Notes under the pieces: generated by a model
Databases searched by the model: none
Told to the model about the DNA's origin: nothing
The model's input: only the letters and a program-made list of their open reading frames with translations
Origin: Candidatus Parcubacteria bacterium
Lineage (GTDB): Bacteria; Patescibacteriota; Minisyncoccia; UBA6257; 2-01-FULL-56-20
NCBI GenBank assembly: GCA_027424065.1
Contig: DAIBYH010000014.1
Coordinates: 1-12,389, forward strand
DNA length: 12,389 nt
Direction of reading: 5' to 3'
Part shown: positions 1 through 6,444 of the stretch, piece after piece
How the letters are laid out: every line of letters starts with the position of its first letter
Position numbering within the stretch: position 1 is the stretch's first letter
Position numbers and translations under genes: made by a program

Positions 1-4
1 TTGA

Positions 5-33
5 AAAAAAATCCGCCTTGGGCGGATTTTTTT
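5..33 (+). terminator. Rho-independent terminator of an upstream gene
   Basis: A 13-base A-rich/GC arm (5-17, ending TCCGCC) pairs perfectly with 21-33 (GGCGGA then seven T) around a 3-base loop. The GC core followed by a U-run is a classic intrinsic terminator. It can work on both strands because the other arm starts with an A-run. It closes whatever gene lies left of the window and insulates the pyrD promoter that follows. Confidence 0.9.
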
Positions 34-38
34 GTCGT

Positions 39-68
39 TTGGCATTCGCCGGGGTTTGGATCTAAGAT
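39..68 (+). promoter_or_regulatory. pyrD promoter, leaderless type
   Basis: A -35-like TTGGCA (39-44, 5 of 6 to TTGACA), an 18-bp spacer and a -10-like TAAGAT (63-68) sit right after the terminator. Only six bases (GGGGGA) separate the -10 from the pyrD ATG at 75, so transcription should start at or next to the start codon. The G-run could be taken for a Shine-Dalgarno site, but it abuts the ATG and would not be in the transcript. Confidence 0.6.
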
Positions 69-74
69 GGGGGA

Positions 75-1181
75 ATGTACGAGTCCCTCCTCAAGCCGCT
101 GCTCTTTCGTTTCGATCCCGAGTTGGTTCACGATTCCTTTGTTGCGGTCGGTGAGATGCTCGGCGCGCTTCCGGGCGGACGATCCCTGACCGGTGCAATA
201 TGCTCCTTTGAGCATCCTGCGCTCGAGACCAGTGTTGCGGGGATCGCTTTTAAAAATCCGATCGGACTTGCTGCCGGTTTTGATAAAGACGTCCGGCTGA
301 CCCGGATCATGCCGTCGGTCGGATTCGGCTTTATGGAGGTCGGAGCGGTAACGCAGTTTCCTTATGAAGGGAATTCGGGGCGCCGACTACTGCGGCTGCC
401 CGAAGACCGCTCTATCGTGGTTTATTATGGGCTCAAAAATGTCGGCGCGGAGGCGGTGCGGCGCAAGCTGCCGCGCCTTACGCCGTTTCGATTTCCGGTT
501 GGTCTGAATATTGCAAAAACGAACCGAGCTGATATTAAAGGAGAACGTTCCGTGGAAGATTACGTCGCCACCTATCGGGTGCTGGGGCCGGCATTCGCAT
601 ATGCGACGCTCAATATCTCATGTCCAAACGCGCAGGACGGCCGTTTATTTCAGGACCCGGTACTGCTCGATGAGCTGTTGGCGGCGTTTGCGAATGAGAC
701 GAAGCACGGCCCTCTTTTTCTCAAGGTGTCGAGCGATCTTTCTTTGCAGGAGGTGGATGCCATTCTGAAGGTTGCCGAAAAGTATCGGTTCATCGACGGA
801 TTCGTGGTCGGCAATTTGGCAAAACGCCGCGATGGCCTCGGGCTGCGTTCTTCGCGCGAGCGGCTTGCTCTTCTCCCGCAGGGCGGCATTTCGGGCGCGC
901 CGATCAAGGAACGCTCAACGAGCATTATCCGCCATATCTATCGCGCGAGCGGCGGAAATTATGTTTTGATCGGTCTCGGCGGCGTTTTCTCGGCAGAAGA
1001 TGCTTATGAAAAAATAAAGGCAGGAGCATCGCTTGTGCAGATCATGACCGGCCTGATCTACGGCGGTCCTTTGGCGGTCAAACGGATCAACAGGGGCCTT
1101 GTGGAACTTCTCGTGCGCGATGGCTATGCGCGTGTTGCGGATGCCGTAGGTGCTGACCTCCGGCGGCAGGGTCTGGTATAA
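75..1181 (+). CDS. pyrD: Dihydroorotate dehydrogenase (class 2-like)
   Basis: It oxidises dihydroorotate to orotate in pyrimidine synthesis, using FMN. The 368-residue length and the N-terminal helical extension (residues 1-35) match the quinone-dependent, membrane-associated class 2. Visible motifs are NPIGLAAGFDKD (61-72), GFGFMEVGAVT (83-93), VGLNIAKT (142-149), NISCPN (180-185), GGISGAPI (270-277) and the FMN-phosphate loop GLGG with KAGASLVQI (300-323). Two points are odd. The catalytic position carries Cys183, as in class 1 enzymes, where class 2 has Ser (NISSPN). The class 2 NRMGF-N-N segment, whose Asn contacts orotate, is replaced around 116-122 by VYYGLKN, which resembles the class 1 GL-x-N. 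Start 75 is set by the promoter and by family alignment. The stop overlaps the next reading frame and its last codons form the next promoter. Confidence 0.9.
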   Translation: MYESLLKPLLFRFDPELVHDSFVAVGEMLGALPGGRSLTGAICSFEHPALETSVAGIAFKNPIGLAAGFDKDVRLTRIMPSVGFGFMEVGAVTQFPYEGNSGRRLLRLPEDRSIVVYYGLKNVGAEAVRRKLPRLTPFRFPVGLNIAKTNRADIKGERSVEDYVATYRVLGPAFAYATLNISCPNAQDGRLFQDPVLLDELLAAFANETKHGPLFLKVSSDLSLQEVDAILKVAEKYRFIDGFVVGNLAKRRDGLGLRSSRERLALLPQGGISGAPIKERSTSIIRHIYRASGGNYVLIGLGGVFSAEDAYEKIKAGASLVQIMTGLIYGGPLAVKRINRGLVELLVRDGYARVADAVGADLRRQGLV

Positions 1182-1182
1182 T
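1153..1182 (+). promoter_or_regulatory. Promoter of the PAP2-like gene inside the pyrD 3' end
   Basis: An extended -10, TGGTATAAT (1174-1182, hexamer 1177-1182), is formed by the pyrD codons CTG GTA TAA plus one base. A CTGACC -35 (1153-1158, 4 of 6 to consensus) lies 18 bp upstream. Seven bases separate the hexamer from the ATG at 1190, so the transcript should be leaderless. The 14-mer GGGTCTGGTATAAT (1169-1182) recurs exactly at 1906-1919. Confidence 0.7.
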
Positions 1183-1189
1183 GAGGCCC

Positions 1190-1849
1190 ATGGACATCTT
1201 CCGCGCGCATCGAAATTTTTGGACCCGCGAACGTAAACGGTCGCTCGTCGAAGCACTCATCATTCTTGGCGCTGCGGTCATCATTCAGATCGTTGCCGGG
1301 CACTATTCTTCGGAAAAGGCGATCAATGCCCCTGCGGTAAGGGACTTTTTCCTCGACCGGCTGCCGGTGCTCCATGTCGATTTTGTCATTGTGATCGGCG
1401 CGATCCTCTTCTGGATATTTTCCTCGTTCCTTCTCGTGATCGCGCCGCGCCGGCTGGTGTTCGGCATCAAGGCCATCGCACTGTTCATCATCTGCCGGGC
1501 ATTTTTCATGAATCTGACGCACCTCGGCCTCTATCCAGGCGCTGCCTCTCCGGGGGCGCGCAATTTCGGGTGGGGTTTTTACGATCAACTGACATTTCAG
1601 GGTAATCTTTTCTTCTCGGGGCACGCCGGATTTCCTTTTCTGATGGCGCTGATCTTCTGGGGCCAGGATTTCTGGCGGAGATTTTTCATTATTGCGAGCA
1701 TCATCTTTGGGGCGACCGTGCTTTTCGCGCATGTACACTATTCGATCGACGTGTTTGCGGCGCCGTTCATGTCATACGGCATCTTTGCCATCACCGCCAA
1801 GCTTTTCCCTCGAGATTATGCGCTCATAAAATCGGACGCTCTGCCGTAG
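1190..1849 (+). CDS. PAP2/sphingomyelin-synthase-like membrane phosphotransferase
   Basis: A 219-residue integral membrane protein with about six hydrophobic segments. Family signatures are SGH (His145 from this start, within LFFSGHAGFPF) and HYSIDV (His183, Asp187). These give the His-His-Asp triad of lipid phosphatases and phosphotransferases, in the spacing of the PAP2_C/sphingomyelin synthase branch; an Arg followed by NLTHL lies upstream, as expected. It probably moves or removes a phospho-headgroup on a lipid such as an isoprenoid or glycerolipid; the substrate cannot be read. An earlier ATG at 1181 overlaps the pyrD stop but lies inside the -10 element and would not be transcribed from this promoter. 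It would be used only on a pyrD read-through message. Its own promoter makes it partly independent of pyrD. Confidence 0.8.
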   Translation: MDIFRAHRNFWTRERKRSLVEALIILGAAVIIQIVAGHYSSEKAINAPAVRDFFLDRLPVLHVDFVIVIGAILFWIFSSFLLVIAPRRLVFGIKAIALFIICRAFFMNLTHLGLYPGAASPGARNFGWGFYDQLTFQGNLFFSGHAGFPFLMALIFWGQDFWRRFFIIASIIFGATVLFAHVHYSIDVFAAPFMSYGIFAITAKLFPRDYALIKSDALP

Positions 1850-1852
1850 ATC

Positions 1853-1881
1853 GGTCCGGAACGCTTGTTTTACGGACCTTT
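1853..1881 (+). terminator. Possible weak terminator
   Basis: GGTCCG (1853-1858) pairs with CGGACC (1873-1878) across a 14-base loop and is followed by only three T. It sits just after the PAP2-like stop and before the next promoter, where a terminator would be expected. The loop is long and the U-tract short, so this is tentative. Confidence 0.3.
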
Positions 1882-1910
1882 CAGCGATGTTTTGCGGGCT
1901 TGCCGGGGTC

Positions 1911-1919
1911 TGGTATAAT
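1911..1919 (+). promoter_or_regulatory. Extended -10 promoter of the DsbA-like gene
   Basis: TGGTATAAT (hexamer 1914-1919) ends six bases before the ATG at 1926. The -35 region is weak (TTGCGG, 1892-1897, 16 bp upstream), as is common with a full extended -10. The identical 14-mer precedes the PAP2-like gene. Confidence 0.75.
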
Positions 1920-1925
1920 CATCCT

Positions 1926-2729
1926 ATGACCACCATGGAACACAACGAGGAGTCACGCCAGGGAGAGGAGGTGCGCGAGCGCAAAGTAGACAGACGGGAT
2001 CTGTTTTTGCCTGTCAGTATCGTTGTTGCAGCGGTGCTGATCGGCGGGGCCATCATTCTATCGGTCTTCTATCGTCCGACAGCGGCGCTGACGGCGGGAG
2101 GGGCCGCAGCGGCTCCGTCCGCGGCGACCACCTCGCTCGCAAGCCTGGCCCAGCTTGGACCGCGCGACGCCGTTCTCGGAAATCCCAACGCCCCGGTCAC
2201 GATCATTGAGTACGGTGATTATCAGTGCCCGTTCTGCTCACGCTATTTCTCGCAGATCGAACCAATGATAAAGTCCCAGTATATCAATACCGGCGAAGCG
2301 AAGATGGTATTCCGCGATTTTCCATTCATCGGATCGGAATCCGTCGCAGCCGCAAATGCCGCGCAGTGCGCCGAAGACCAGGGAAAGCTGTGGGCCTATC
2401 ATGACGCCCTCTATACCGCGAAGGTCGCCGATGAGAATGTGGTGGCGAACGCCGAGAACGATGGGTTCTTCACGACGGCGGAATTCGTAAAATTGGCCGG
2501 ACAAGTGGGGCTCAACATTCCTTCGTTTACATCCTGTTTGAGCAGCAGCAAGAACGAGAATTACATCATTTCCGAAAAGGCGGCCGCGGTCGCGGCGGGC
2601 ATTCAGTCCACGCCGACGACCATCGTGAATGGGCAGATGGTGACGGAGCCGGACGGTTCGAGCGCCGGAGCGGACGCGACGGCGGTCATGCAGGCGATAG
2701 CGAGCGCCGTAGCGGCGGCGGGAAAATGA
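1926..2729 (+). CDS. Membrane-anchored DsbA-like thiol oxidoreductase
   Basis: A 267-residue protein with a charged cytoplasmic N-terminus (1-26), one membrane helix (about 27-48), an Ala/Ser/Thr-rich linker (50-75) and an extracytoplasmic thioredoxin-fold DsbA-like domain (Thioredoxin_4/DSBA type). The active site is CPFC (Cys101, Cys104) after EYGDYQ. The conserved cis-proline loop is STPTTIVNG (Pro230). Two further cysteines (148, 204) could form a structural disulfide. It most likely oxidises or isomerises disulfides in exported proteins. The reading frame is open to an ATG at 1887, but that start lies upstream of the -10 element; 1926 fits a leaderless message, and 1935 is a second in-frame ATG. 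Two small genes follow closely and are probably co-transcribed: an SPW protein and a glutaredoxin. Confidence 0.88.
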   Translation: MTTMEHNEESRQGEEVRERKVDRRDLFLPVSIVVAAVLIGGAIILSVFYRPTAALTAGGAAAAPSAATTSLASLAQLGPRDAVLGNPNAPVTIIEYGDYQCPFCSRYFSQIEPMIKSQYINTGEAKMVFRDFPFIGSESVAAANAAQCAEDQGKLWAYHDALYTAKVADENVVANAENDGFFTTAEFVKLAGQVGLNIPSFTSCLSSSKNENYIISEKAAAVAAGIQSTPTTIVNGQMVTEPDGSSAGADATAVMQAIASAVAAAGK

Positions 2730-2733
2730 TCCT

Positions 2734-2916
2734 ATGCAAAGCATGACGGAGCGATGGGTTGATATTGCGATCGGCGGATGGCTGATCGTTTCCCCCTGGA
2801 TCCTCGGATTTTCCGATGAGGTTTTGGTAAAATGGAGCTGTGTGCTGTGTGGCGTCGTTCTTGTGGCAGTGAACGGCTGGATCATCGCCGAACGGCGTTA
2901 CGGCGAATCAAAATAA
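2734..2916 (+). CDS. Small SPW-motif membrane protein
   Basis: A 60-residue protein (57 from the second ATG at 2743) with two hydrophobic helices (about 9-26 and 33-51). The helix-closing motif GGWLIVSPWILGF matches the SPW repeat family, here as a single unit. The second half ends NGWIIAERR, a weak echo of the first. SPW proteins are small membrane proteins of unknown function. It begins four bases after the DsbA-like stop, so it should be in the same transcript. No convincing Shine-Dalgarno site is visible; GGGAAA lies about 10 bases ahead. A TGGTAAAAT sequence (2825-2833) inside it could act as a weak internal promoter for the next gene. Confidence 0.75.
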   Translation: MQSMTERWVDIAIGGWLIVSPWILGFSDEVLVKWSCVLCGVVLVAVNGWIIAERRYGESK

Positions 2917-2936
2917 ACTCATACATCATAAAAATC

Positions 2937-3176
2937 ATGGCGAAGGTGACCATTTATTCGACGCCAACCTGTGTGTATTGCAAGATGGCGAAGGAGTTTT
3001 TTACAAAGAACAATGTCGCATTCGAGGAGCACGACGTTCTGGGCGATCTTGCGGCGCGCAAGGAGATGTTCGAGAAGTCCCAGCAGATGGGCGTGCCGGT
3101 GATCACGATCGACGACAAGGTTATCGTCGGTTTCGATAAGCCGACGATCGAATCGGCGCTCGGTCTGAAGGCGTAG
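2937..3176 (+). CDS. Glutaredoxin-like protein (YruB/NrdH-like)
   Basis: A 79-residue, single-domain cytoplasmic thioredoxin-fold protein. It shows the N-terminal strand VTIYSTPTC, the redox motif CVYC (Cys12, Cys15), the cis-proline loop GVPVITID (52-59), and VGFDK at the usual glutathione/GF position. Length and motif order fit small glutaredoxins of the NrdH/YruB type. The likely role is reducing protein disulfides such as those of ribonucleotide reductase; the partner cannot be identified here. The start is the ATG 20 bases after the SPW stop. The open frame upstream to 2832 overlaps SPW in another frame and has no family match. The leader (2917-2936) contains no G and no Shine-Dalgarno site. 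A strong terminator follows. Confidence 0.88.
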   Translation: MAKVTIYSTPTCVYCKMAKEFFTKNNVAFEEHDVLGDLAARKEMFEKSQQMGVPVITIDDKVIVGFDKPTIESALGLKA

Positions 3177-3194
3177 GGTGTTTCCATTGTCATG

Positions 3195-3227
3195 AAAAAG
3201 GGCCGCTCCGAAGGAGCGGCCCTTTTT
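3195..3227. terminator. Bidirectional terminator between glutaredoxin and ftsK
   Basis: A perfect 15-bp stem (3195-3209 with 3213-3227: five A, GGGCCGCTCC, loop GAA) is flanked by an A-run on one side and a T-run on the other. It can therefore end transcription from both directions. It sits between the convergent stops of the glutaredoxin (3176) and ftsK (3237). Confidence 0.93.
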
Positions 3228-3236
3228 CTGCTGCAG

Positions 3237-5399
3237 CTATGAAAGATATTCGTCTATCTTTTCAACGTTGATGTCGCGGGGTTTGGCGCCGTCGCCGGGG
3301 CCGATGAGGCCTGCGGTCTCCATGAGGTCAAGCAGACGCGCTGCGCGCGCATAGCCGACCTTCAGGCGGCGCTGGAGGAGGGACGCCGAGGCCTTGTTGG
3401 ACTCCTTGACGATGGCGATGGCCTCATCCATGAGCTCGTCGCCGTCATCGTCGGCCATGTAATCATCGAAGTTCTGACCGCCGCCGCTTCCCGCAGAACC
3501 TTCTTTTTCGCCGGCGGATTCAAAATTTACATTCTCTCCGGCGGATTCCGGCGTGGCATTGTTGGTGCGGATGAAATTGGTGACGGATTTGATCTCGTCC
3601 TCGGTAAGGAAGGATCCCTGGATGCGCTTCGGCTTGGAAAGTTCGGCGGAGATGAAAAGAAGATCTCCGCGGCCGAGCAGTTTTTCTGCGCCGGGGGTAT
3701 CAATGATGGTGCGGGAATCGATCTGGCTTGCAACCTGGAGCGCGACGCGCGAGGTGATGTTCGCCTTAATAAGGCCGGTAATGACCTCTACGGACGGTCG
3801 CTGGGTGGCAAGGAGAAGATGAATGCCGGTTGCGCGGGCCATCTGGGCAAGGCGGACGATGGAACCTTCCACTTCGCGGCCGAAGGAGCTCATGAGGTCG
3901 GCGAGCTCGTCGATGGCGATCAGGATATAAGGCATCGGCTCGTCCTTGTGCGCCGCGTTGTAGCTCTTGATGTCGCGGCTGCCGGAGCGCTGGAGGATCT
4001 CGTACCGCTTGTCCATTTCAGAGACCGCCCAGCGGAACACGCCGGCCGCCTTCTTGTTCTCGGTCACGACGGGACTTACGAGGTGCGGGATGCCGTCATA
4101 GATGGAAAGTTCCACGCGTTTCGGATCGATGAGCACGAGGCGCAGCGTCTCCGGCGAGTTCTTGAAGAGCAGCGAGATCAGGAGCGAATGTACGAAGATG
4201 GATTTTCCGGAACCGGTCGCGCCGGCAACGAGGAGATGGGGCATCTTTTCGATGTTCGCGAAGACGGGTTCGCCGGAAACATCGCGTCCCATCACGAAAC
4301 CGAGCTGGCCGGATTTCTGGAAGTCGGGATAGTTCATCAGGCTGCCGAGGCGCACCACTGCGGCCGACTTGTTGGGAACTTCGATGCCGACAAGGGATTT
4401 TCCGGGGATCGGGGCCTCGATGCGGATAGGGCTTGCGGCGAGCGAAAGAGAAAGATCGGGATTCAGCGCCGTGATGCGGGAAAGCTTGATGCCTTCGGCG
4501 GGCTTCAGGGTGTAGCGCGTGACCGCGGGGCCGACGTTGATCTCTCCCATGAGTGCGGGAATCCCGAAGCTTTCCAGGGTCCGCTTGATGATGTTGGCGT
4601 TCGCAATAAGGTCGCCGGTCGTCGGTTTGGTGCTGTCGGAGCTGAGGAGTGAAAGCGGCGGGGGAACATAGTTTGCGAAGGACGGGGCTTTCATCTTCTT
4701 TGATCCGCTCATGGCGGGCAGGTCTTCTGCCTCGACAACGGCGACGCTCATTTTGTTTTGAGGTTCGGATTTCTTTTCTTCCCGCGCCACCGGCGCCTTC
4801 ACTGTTTTTTTAGGCTCTTCAGCGGCGGACCGTTCGTTCAAGGCATCCTCGTAGGGTTCTTCCTCAGAAAGCTCCTCTTCGTTTTCCGTCCGCCGCGGGA
4901 TTTTCAGAGGAATATTTGCGGTGACGAGGATCGCGATAACGAAGAGGATGAGATCGATAATGATCGCGGCCGGCGTCCCGAACGGCGCCCGCAGGGATCC
5001 GATGACGAGGCCGAGGAGGCCGCCTTTGCCGGGCTCGACGAGTTCAATGAATCCCAGGGTGGAAAGGATAAGGAGGAGGCCGCCGAAGATCGTGGTGCCG
5101 ACCATGCGTTGCCGCTCTGATGCGAAAAAGACAGCCGACGCAAAGAGGCAGGTCATCGGCAGAATGAAATATCCCCATCCGAAGAGGGCGTCCAGCGCGC
5201 CGAAGATCGCGTTTCCGGCCGGTCCTGCCTCGCTGAATCCTGCGAGCGCGAGGATCACGGCGGCGCCAAGGAAGCTGATGGCCCAGATGCTCTTCTTCGT
5301 TTCGGGATGCAGGAGGCGTTCTTTGGGAGCGCTCGGTTTCGGAGATGCTGCTTTTTCGGGACGCCCTCCCGGGCTCTTCTTCTTTTTCCGTTTGGCCAT
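3237..5399 (-). CDS. ftsK: DNA translocase FtsK/SpoIIIE
   Basis: A 720-residue membrane-anchored ATPase that pumps chromosomal DNA through the division septum. A basic N-terminus (KRKKKK) is followed by four membrane helices (about 38-56, 68-92, 101-119, 143-162). An acidic, low-complexity linker (about 170-240) is much shorter than in E. coli. The alpha/beta motor has Walker A GATGSGKS (393-400) and Walker B LIAIDELADLM (493-503), with ATQRPSVEVITG at 531-542. A Gly/Ser/Asp-rich spacer (615-655) leads to the winged-helix gamma domain (about 655-703, SASLLQRRLKVGYARAARLL), which reads polar DNA motifs. The frame is open upstream to 5519 into the neighbouring gene, but the MAKRKKKK start at 5399 fits the family and lies seven bases after a -10 element. 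It is a single gene between two terminators. Confidence 0.95.
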   Translation of the reverse strand: MAKRKKKKSPGGRPEKAASPKPSAPKERLLHPETKKSIWAISFLGAAVILALAGFSEAGPAGNAIFGALDALFGWGYFILPMTCLFASAVFFASERQRMVGTTIFGGLLLILSTLGFIELVEPGKGGLLGLVIGSLRAPFGTPAAIIIDLILFVIAILVTANIPLKIPRRTENEEELSEEEPYEDALNERSAAEEPKKTVKAPVAREEKKSEPQNKMSVAVVEAEDLPAMSGSKKMKAPSFANYVPPPLSLLSSDSTKPTTGDLIANANIIKRTLESFGIPALMGEINVGPAVTRYTLKPAEGIKLSRITALNPDLSLSLAASPIRIEAPIPGKSLVGIEVPNKSAAVVRLGSLMNYPDFQKSGQLGFVMGRDVSGEPVFANIEKMPHLLVAGATGSGKSIFVHSLLISLLFKNSPETLRLVLIDPKRVELSIYDGIPHLVSPVVTENKKAAGVFRWAVSEMDKRYEILQRSGSRDIKSYNAAHKDEPMPYILIAIDELADLMSSFGREVEGSIVRLAQMARATGIHLLLATQRPSVEVITGLIKANITSRVALQVASQIDSRTIIDTPGAEKLLGRGDLLFISAELSKPKRIQGSFLTEDEIKSVTNFIRTNNATPESAGENVNFESAGEKEGSAGSGGGQNFDDYMADDDGDELMDEAIAIVKESNKASASLLQRRLKVGYARAARLLDLMETAGLIGPGDGAKPRDINVEKIDEYLS

Positions 5400-5406
5400 A
5401 TGGTCT

Positions 5407-5415
5407 ATCTTATCA
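5407..5415 (-). promoter_or_regulatory. ftsK promoter, extended -10
   Basis: On the minus strand TGATAAGAT (hexamer TAAGAT at 5407-5412) gives a TGn extended -10 ending seven bases before the ftsK ATG. TAAGAT is also the hexamer of pyrD. A weak TTG-type -35 lies 16-17 bp upstream, at the edge of the terminator U-tract. The message would be leaderless. Confidence 0.55.
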
Positions 5416-5432
5416 TTTCCGGTTTCGAAAAC

Positions 5433-5467
5433 AAAAAACCTCCGCCCTGACGGAGCGGAGGTTTTTT
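5433..5467. terminator. Terminator of the FMN reductase operon
   Basis: A 13-base arm (5433-5445, six A then CCTCCGC) pairs perfectly with 5455-5467 (GCGGAGG then six T) across a 9-base loop. It is bidirectional in form. It ends minus-strand transcription of the DUF134-reductase pair just before the ftsK promoter. Confidence 0.9.
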
Positions 5468-5479
5468 GGGATCGTTCGG

Positions 5480-6067
5480 CTATTGTGCCGCGCGGGCCGC
5501 CTTCAGGGCCTTTGCCCACCAGGCCAGCTGATCAAGGAATTTATCGGCACTGTCCTTCATGGGGTCAAAGGCGCCTTCTTTCAGATTTCCTTTTTCGTCG
5601 AGCAGAGTCCAGAAAGAAGGGATGTGTACGGCGTTTCGAATGGGAGCCATCTGTAGCTCGATAGCGACCTGTCGAAGCTGTTCGACGGCTCGGGTTCCCA
5701 TAGCGCCGCCCCAGCTCACGAAGCCAACCGGCTTGTTGTTCCATTCCTGATAGGCATAGTCCAGTGCGTTCTTGAGCACTGCCGTATAGCCATGATTGTA
5801 TTCCGCGACGGTGATGATATAGGCGTCGGCCTCGGCGACCTTCTTGGCCCATCGTGCAGCGACGTCATTTGAATAGCGGCCCTGGAGATTGGCGGGGCCC
5901 ATGGGCTCGTCGAAGAACGGCAGAGGATAATCGCGGAGGTCGAGAAGCTCGGCGGTGACGCCGTCCTTTTTCTGTGCGGTCTCAAGGATCCATTTCGCCG
6001 GCTTGTCGCCGAAGCGGTTCTGCCGCGTACTGCCGAGGATGATCTGCAAGTTGATCTTTTCGTTCAT
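5480..6067 (-). CDS. NADPH-dependent FMN reductase family flavoprotein
   Basis: A 195-residue flavodoxin-fold protein, the usual length for this family. The FMN-phosphate loop is LGSTRQNR (11-18). EYNHGYTAVLKNALDY (89-104) is the conserved flavin/NADPH segment, with Ala in place of the common Pro before EYN. SWGGAMGTRAVEQLR (118-132) is the second flavin loop. It is a soluble quinone, azo or FMN reductase; the substrate cannot be assigned. The ATG at 6067 starts just ahead of the first beta strand. The 23 in-frame residues upstream overlap the DUF134 gene and show no homology. Only 13 bases separate it from the DUF134 stop, so the two are co-transcribed. There is no clear Shine-Dalgarno site; the gap is A-rich. 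Confidence 0.9.
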   Translation of the reverse strand: MNEKINLQIILGSTRQNRFGDKPAKWILETAQKKDGVTAELLDLRDYPLPFFDEPMGPANLQGRYSNDVAARWAKKVAEADAYIITVAEYNHGYTAVLKNALDYAYQEWNNKPVGFVSWGGAMGTRAVEQLRQVAIELQMAPIRNAVHIPSFWTLLDEKGNLKEGAFDPMKDSADKFLDQLAWWAKALKAARAAQ

Positions 6068-6080
6068 GGTTTTAAATGGT

Positions 6081-6380
6081 TTATTTTCTTTTTTTTGGTG
6101 ACAATGGTTCCGCAAGCGCGATGGCCTTTCCTCCAATGAGTGCCTCCGAGACCTTTCGGTGCGCGGATTGGAGGATCCGCTGGAAGCTGCTCTGGGAAAT
6201 GGACATCTTTTTTGCGGCGCTGGTCTGACAAAGATGACGGAGATGTTTCAGGCGGAGCGCTTCGGCCTCCGCGGCGGAGACCAGGATGGTTCCGGTCTTC
6301 CCCGCGCGTGCTCCTTCAGGAATGAATTTTTTTATTTTAGGATGAAACTCTGCGGCATAGGCGCACTTCGGTCTGCTCAT
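6081..6380 (-). CDS. DUF134/UPF0251 helix-turn-helix protein
   Basis: A 99-residue protein with the DUF134 pattern: MSRPK at the N-terminus, FHPKIKKFIPEG (12-23), TILVSAAEAEALRLKHL (31-47), and a sigma-region-4-like helix-turn-helix SISQSSFQRILQSAHRKVSEAL (60-81) ending GGKAIAL. The family is predicted to bind DNA and its role is not established. It is the first gene of a two-gene unit with the FMN reductase and is divergent from the HAD gene, which suggests it may regulate one or both. Homology and a leaderless promoter fix the start at 6380. The longer frame, to 6566, runs antisense into the HAD gene and is not supported. The basic tail KKRK is just before the stop. Confidence 0.85.
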   Translation of the reverse strand: MSRPKCAYAAEFHPKIKKFIPEGARAGKTGTILVSAAEAEALRLKHLRHLCQTSAAKKMSISQSSFQRILQSAHRKVSEALIGGKAIALAEPLSPKKRK

Positions 6381-6387
6381 ATTTTTG

Positions 6388-6416
6388 AATATATACCCAA
6401 AACCAGGCAGGGTCAA
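6388..6416 (-). promoter_or_regulatory. DUF134 operon promoter
   Basis: On the minus strand a TTGACC -35 (6411-6416), a 17-bp spacer and a TATATT -10 (6388-6393) form a near-consensus sigma-70-type promoter. Seven bases (CAAAAAT) separate the -10 from the ATG, predicting a leaderless mRNA. It is back to back with the HAD promoter. Confidence 0.8.
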
Positions 6417-6428
6417 TCGGGAATGTTT

Positions 6429-6437
6429 TGGTATACT
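6429..6437 (+). promoter_or_regulatory. Extended -10 promoter of the HAD gene
   Basis: TGGTATACT (hexamer TATACT, 6432-6437) ends seven bases before the ATG at 6445. No good -35 is visible, consistent with reliance on the extended -10. Its upstream region overlaps the divergent DUF134 promoter. Confidence 0.7.
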
Positions 6438-6444
6438 GAAAGCA

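Noticed and set aside
1124..1738. Minus-strand open frame of 204 codons opposite the PAP2-like gene
   Set aside because: It is highly charged with no hydrophobic core or motif, a shadow of a membrane-protein gene on the other strand.
3819..4652. Long plus-strand open frame antisense to ftsK
   Set aside because: It lies fully inside the ftsK motor region, has no recognisable domain and its composition follows from the codon bias of the opposite strand.
5400..5519. Upstream in-frame extension of ftsK
   Set aside because: It runs through the terminator and into the reductase gene, lacks homology, and starts upstream of the ftsK -10 element.
4921..5664. Plus-strand open frame over the ftsK 5' end and reductase 3' end
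   Set aside because: It crosses a strong bidirectional terminator and two real minus-strand genes and has low-complexity Arg/Pro/Ser composition.
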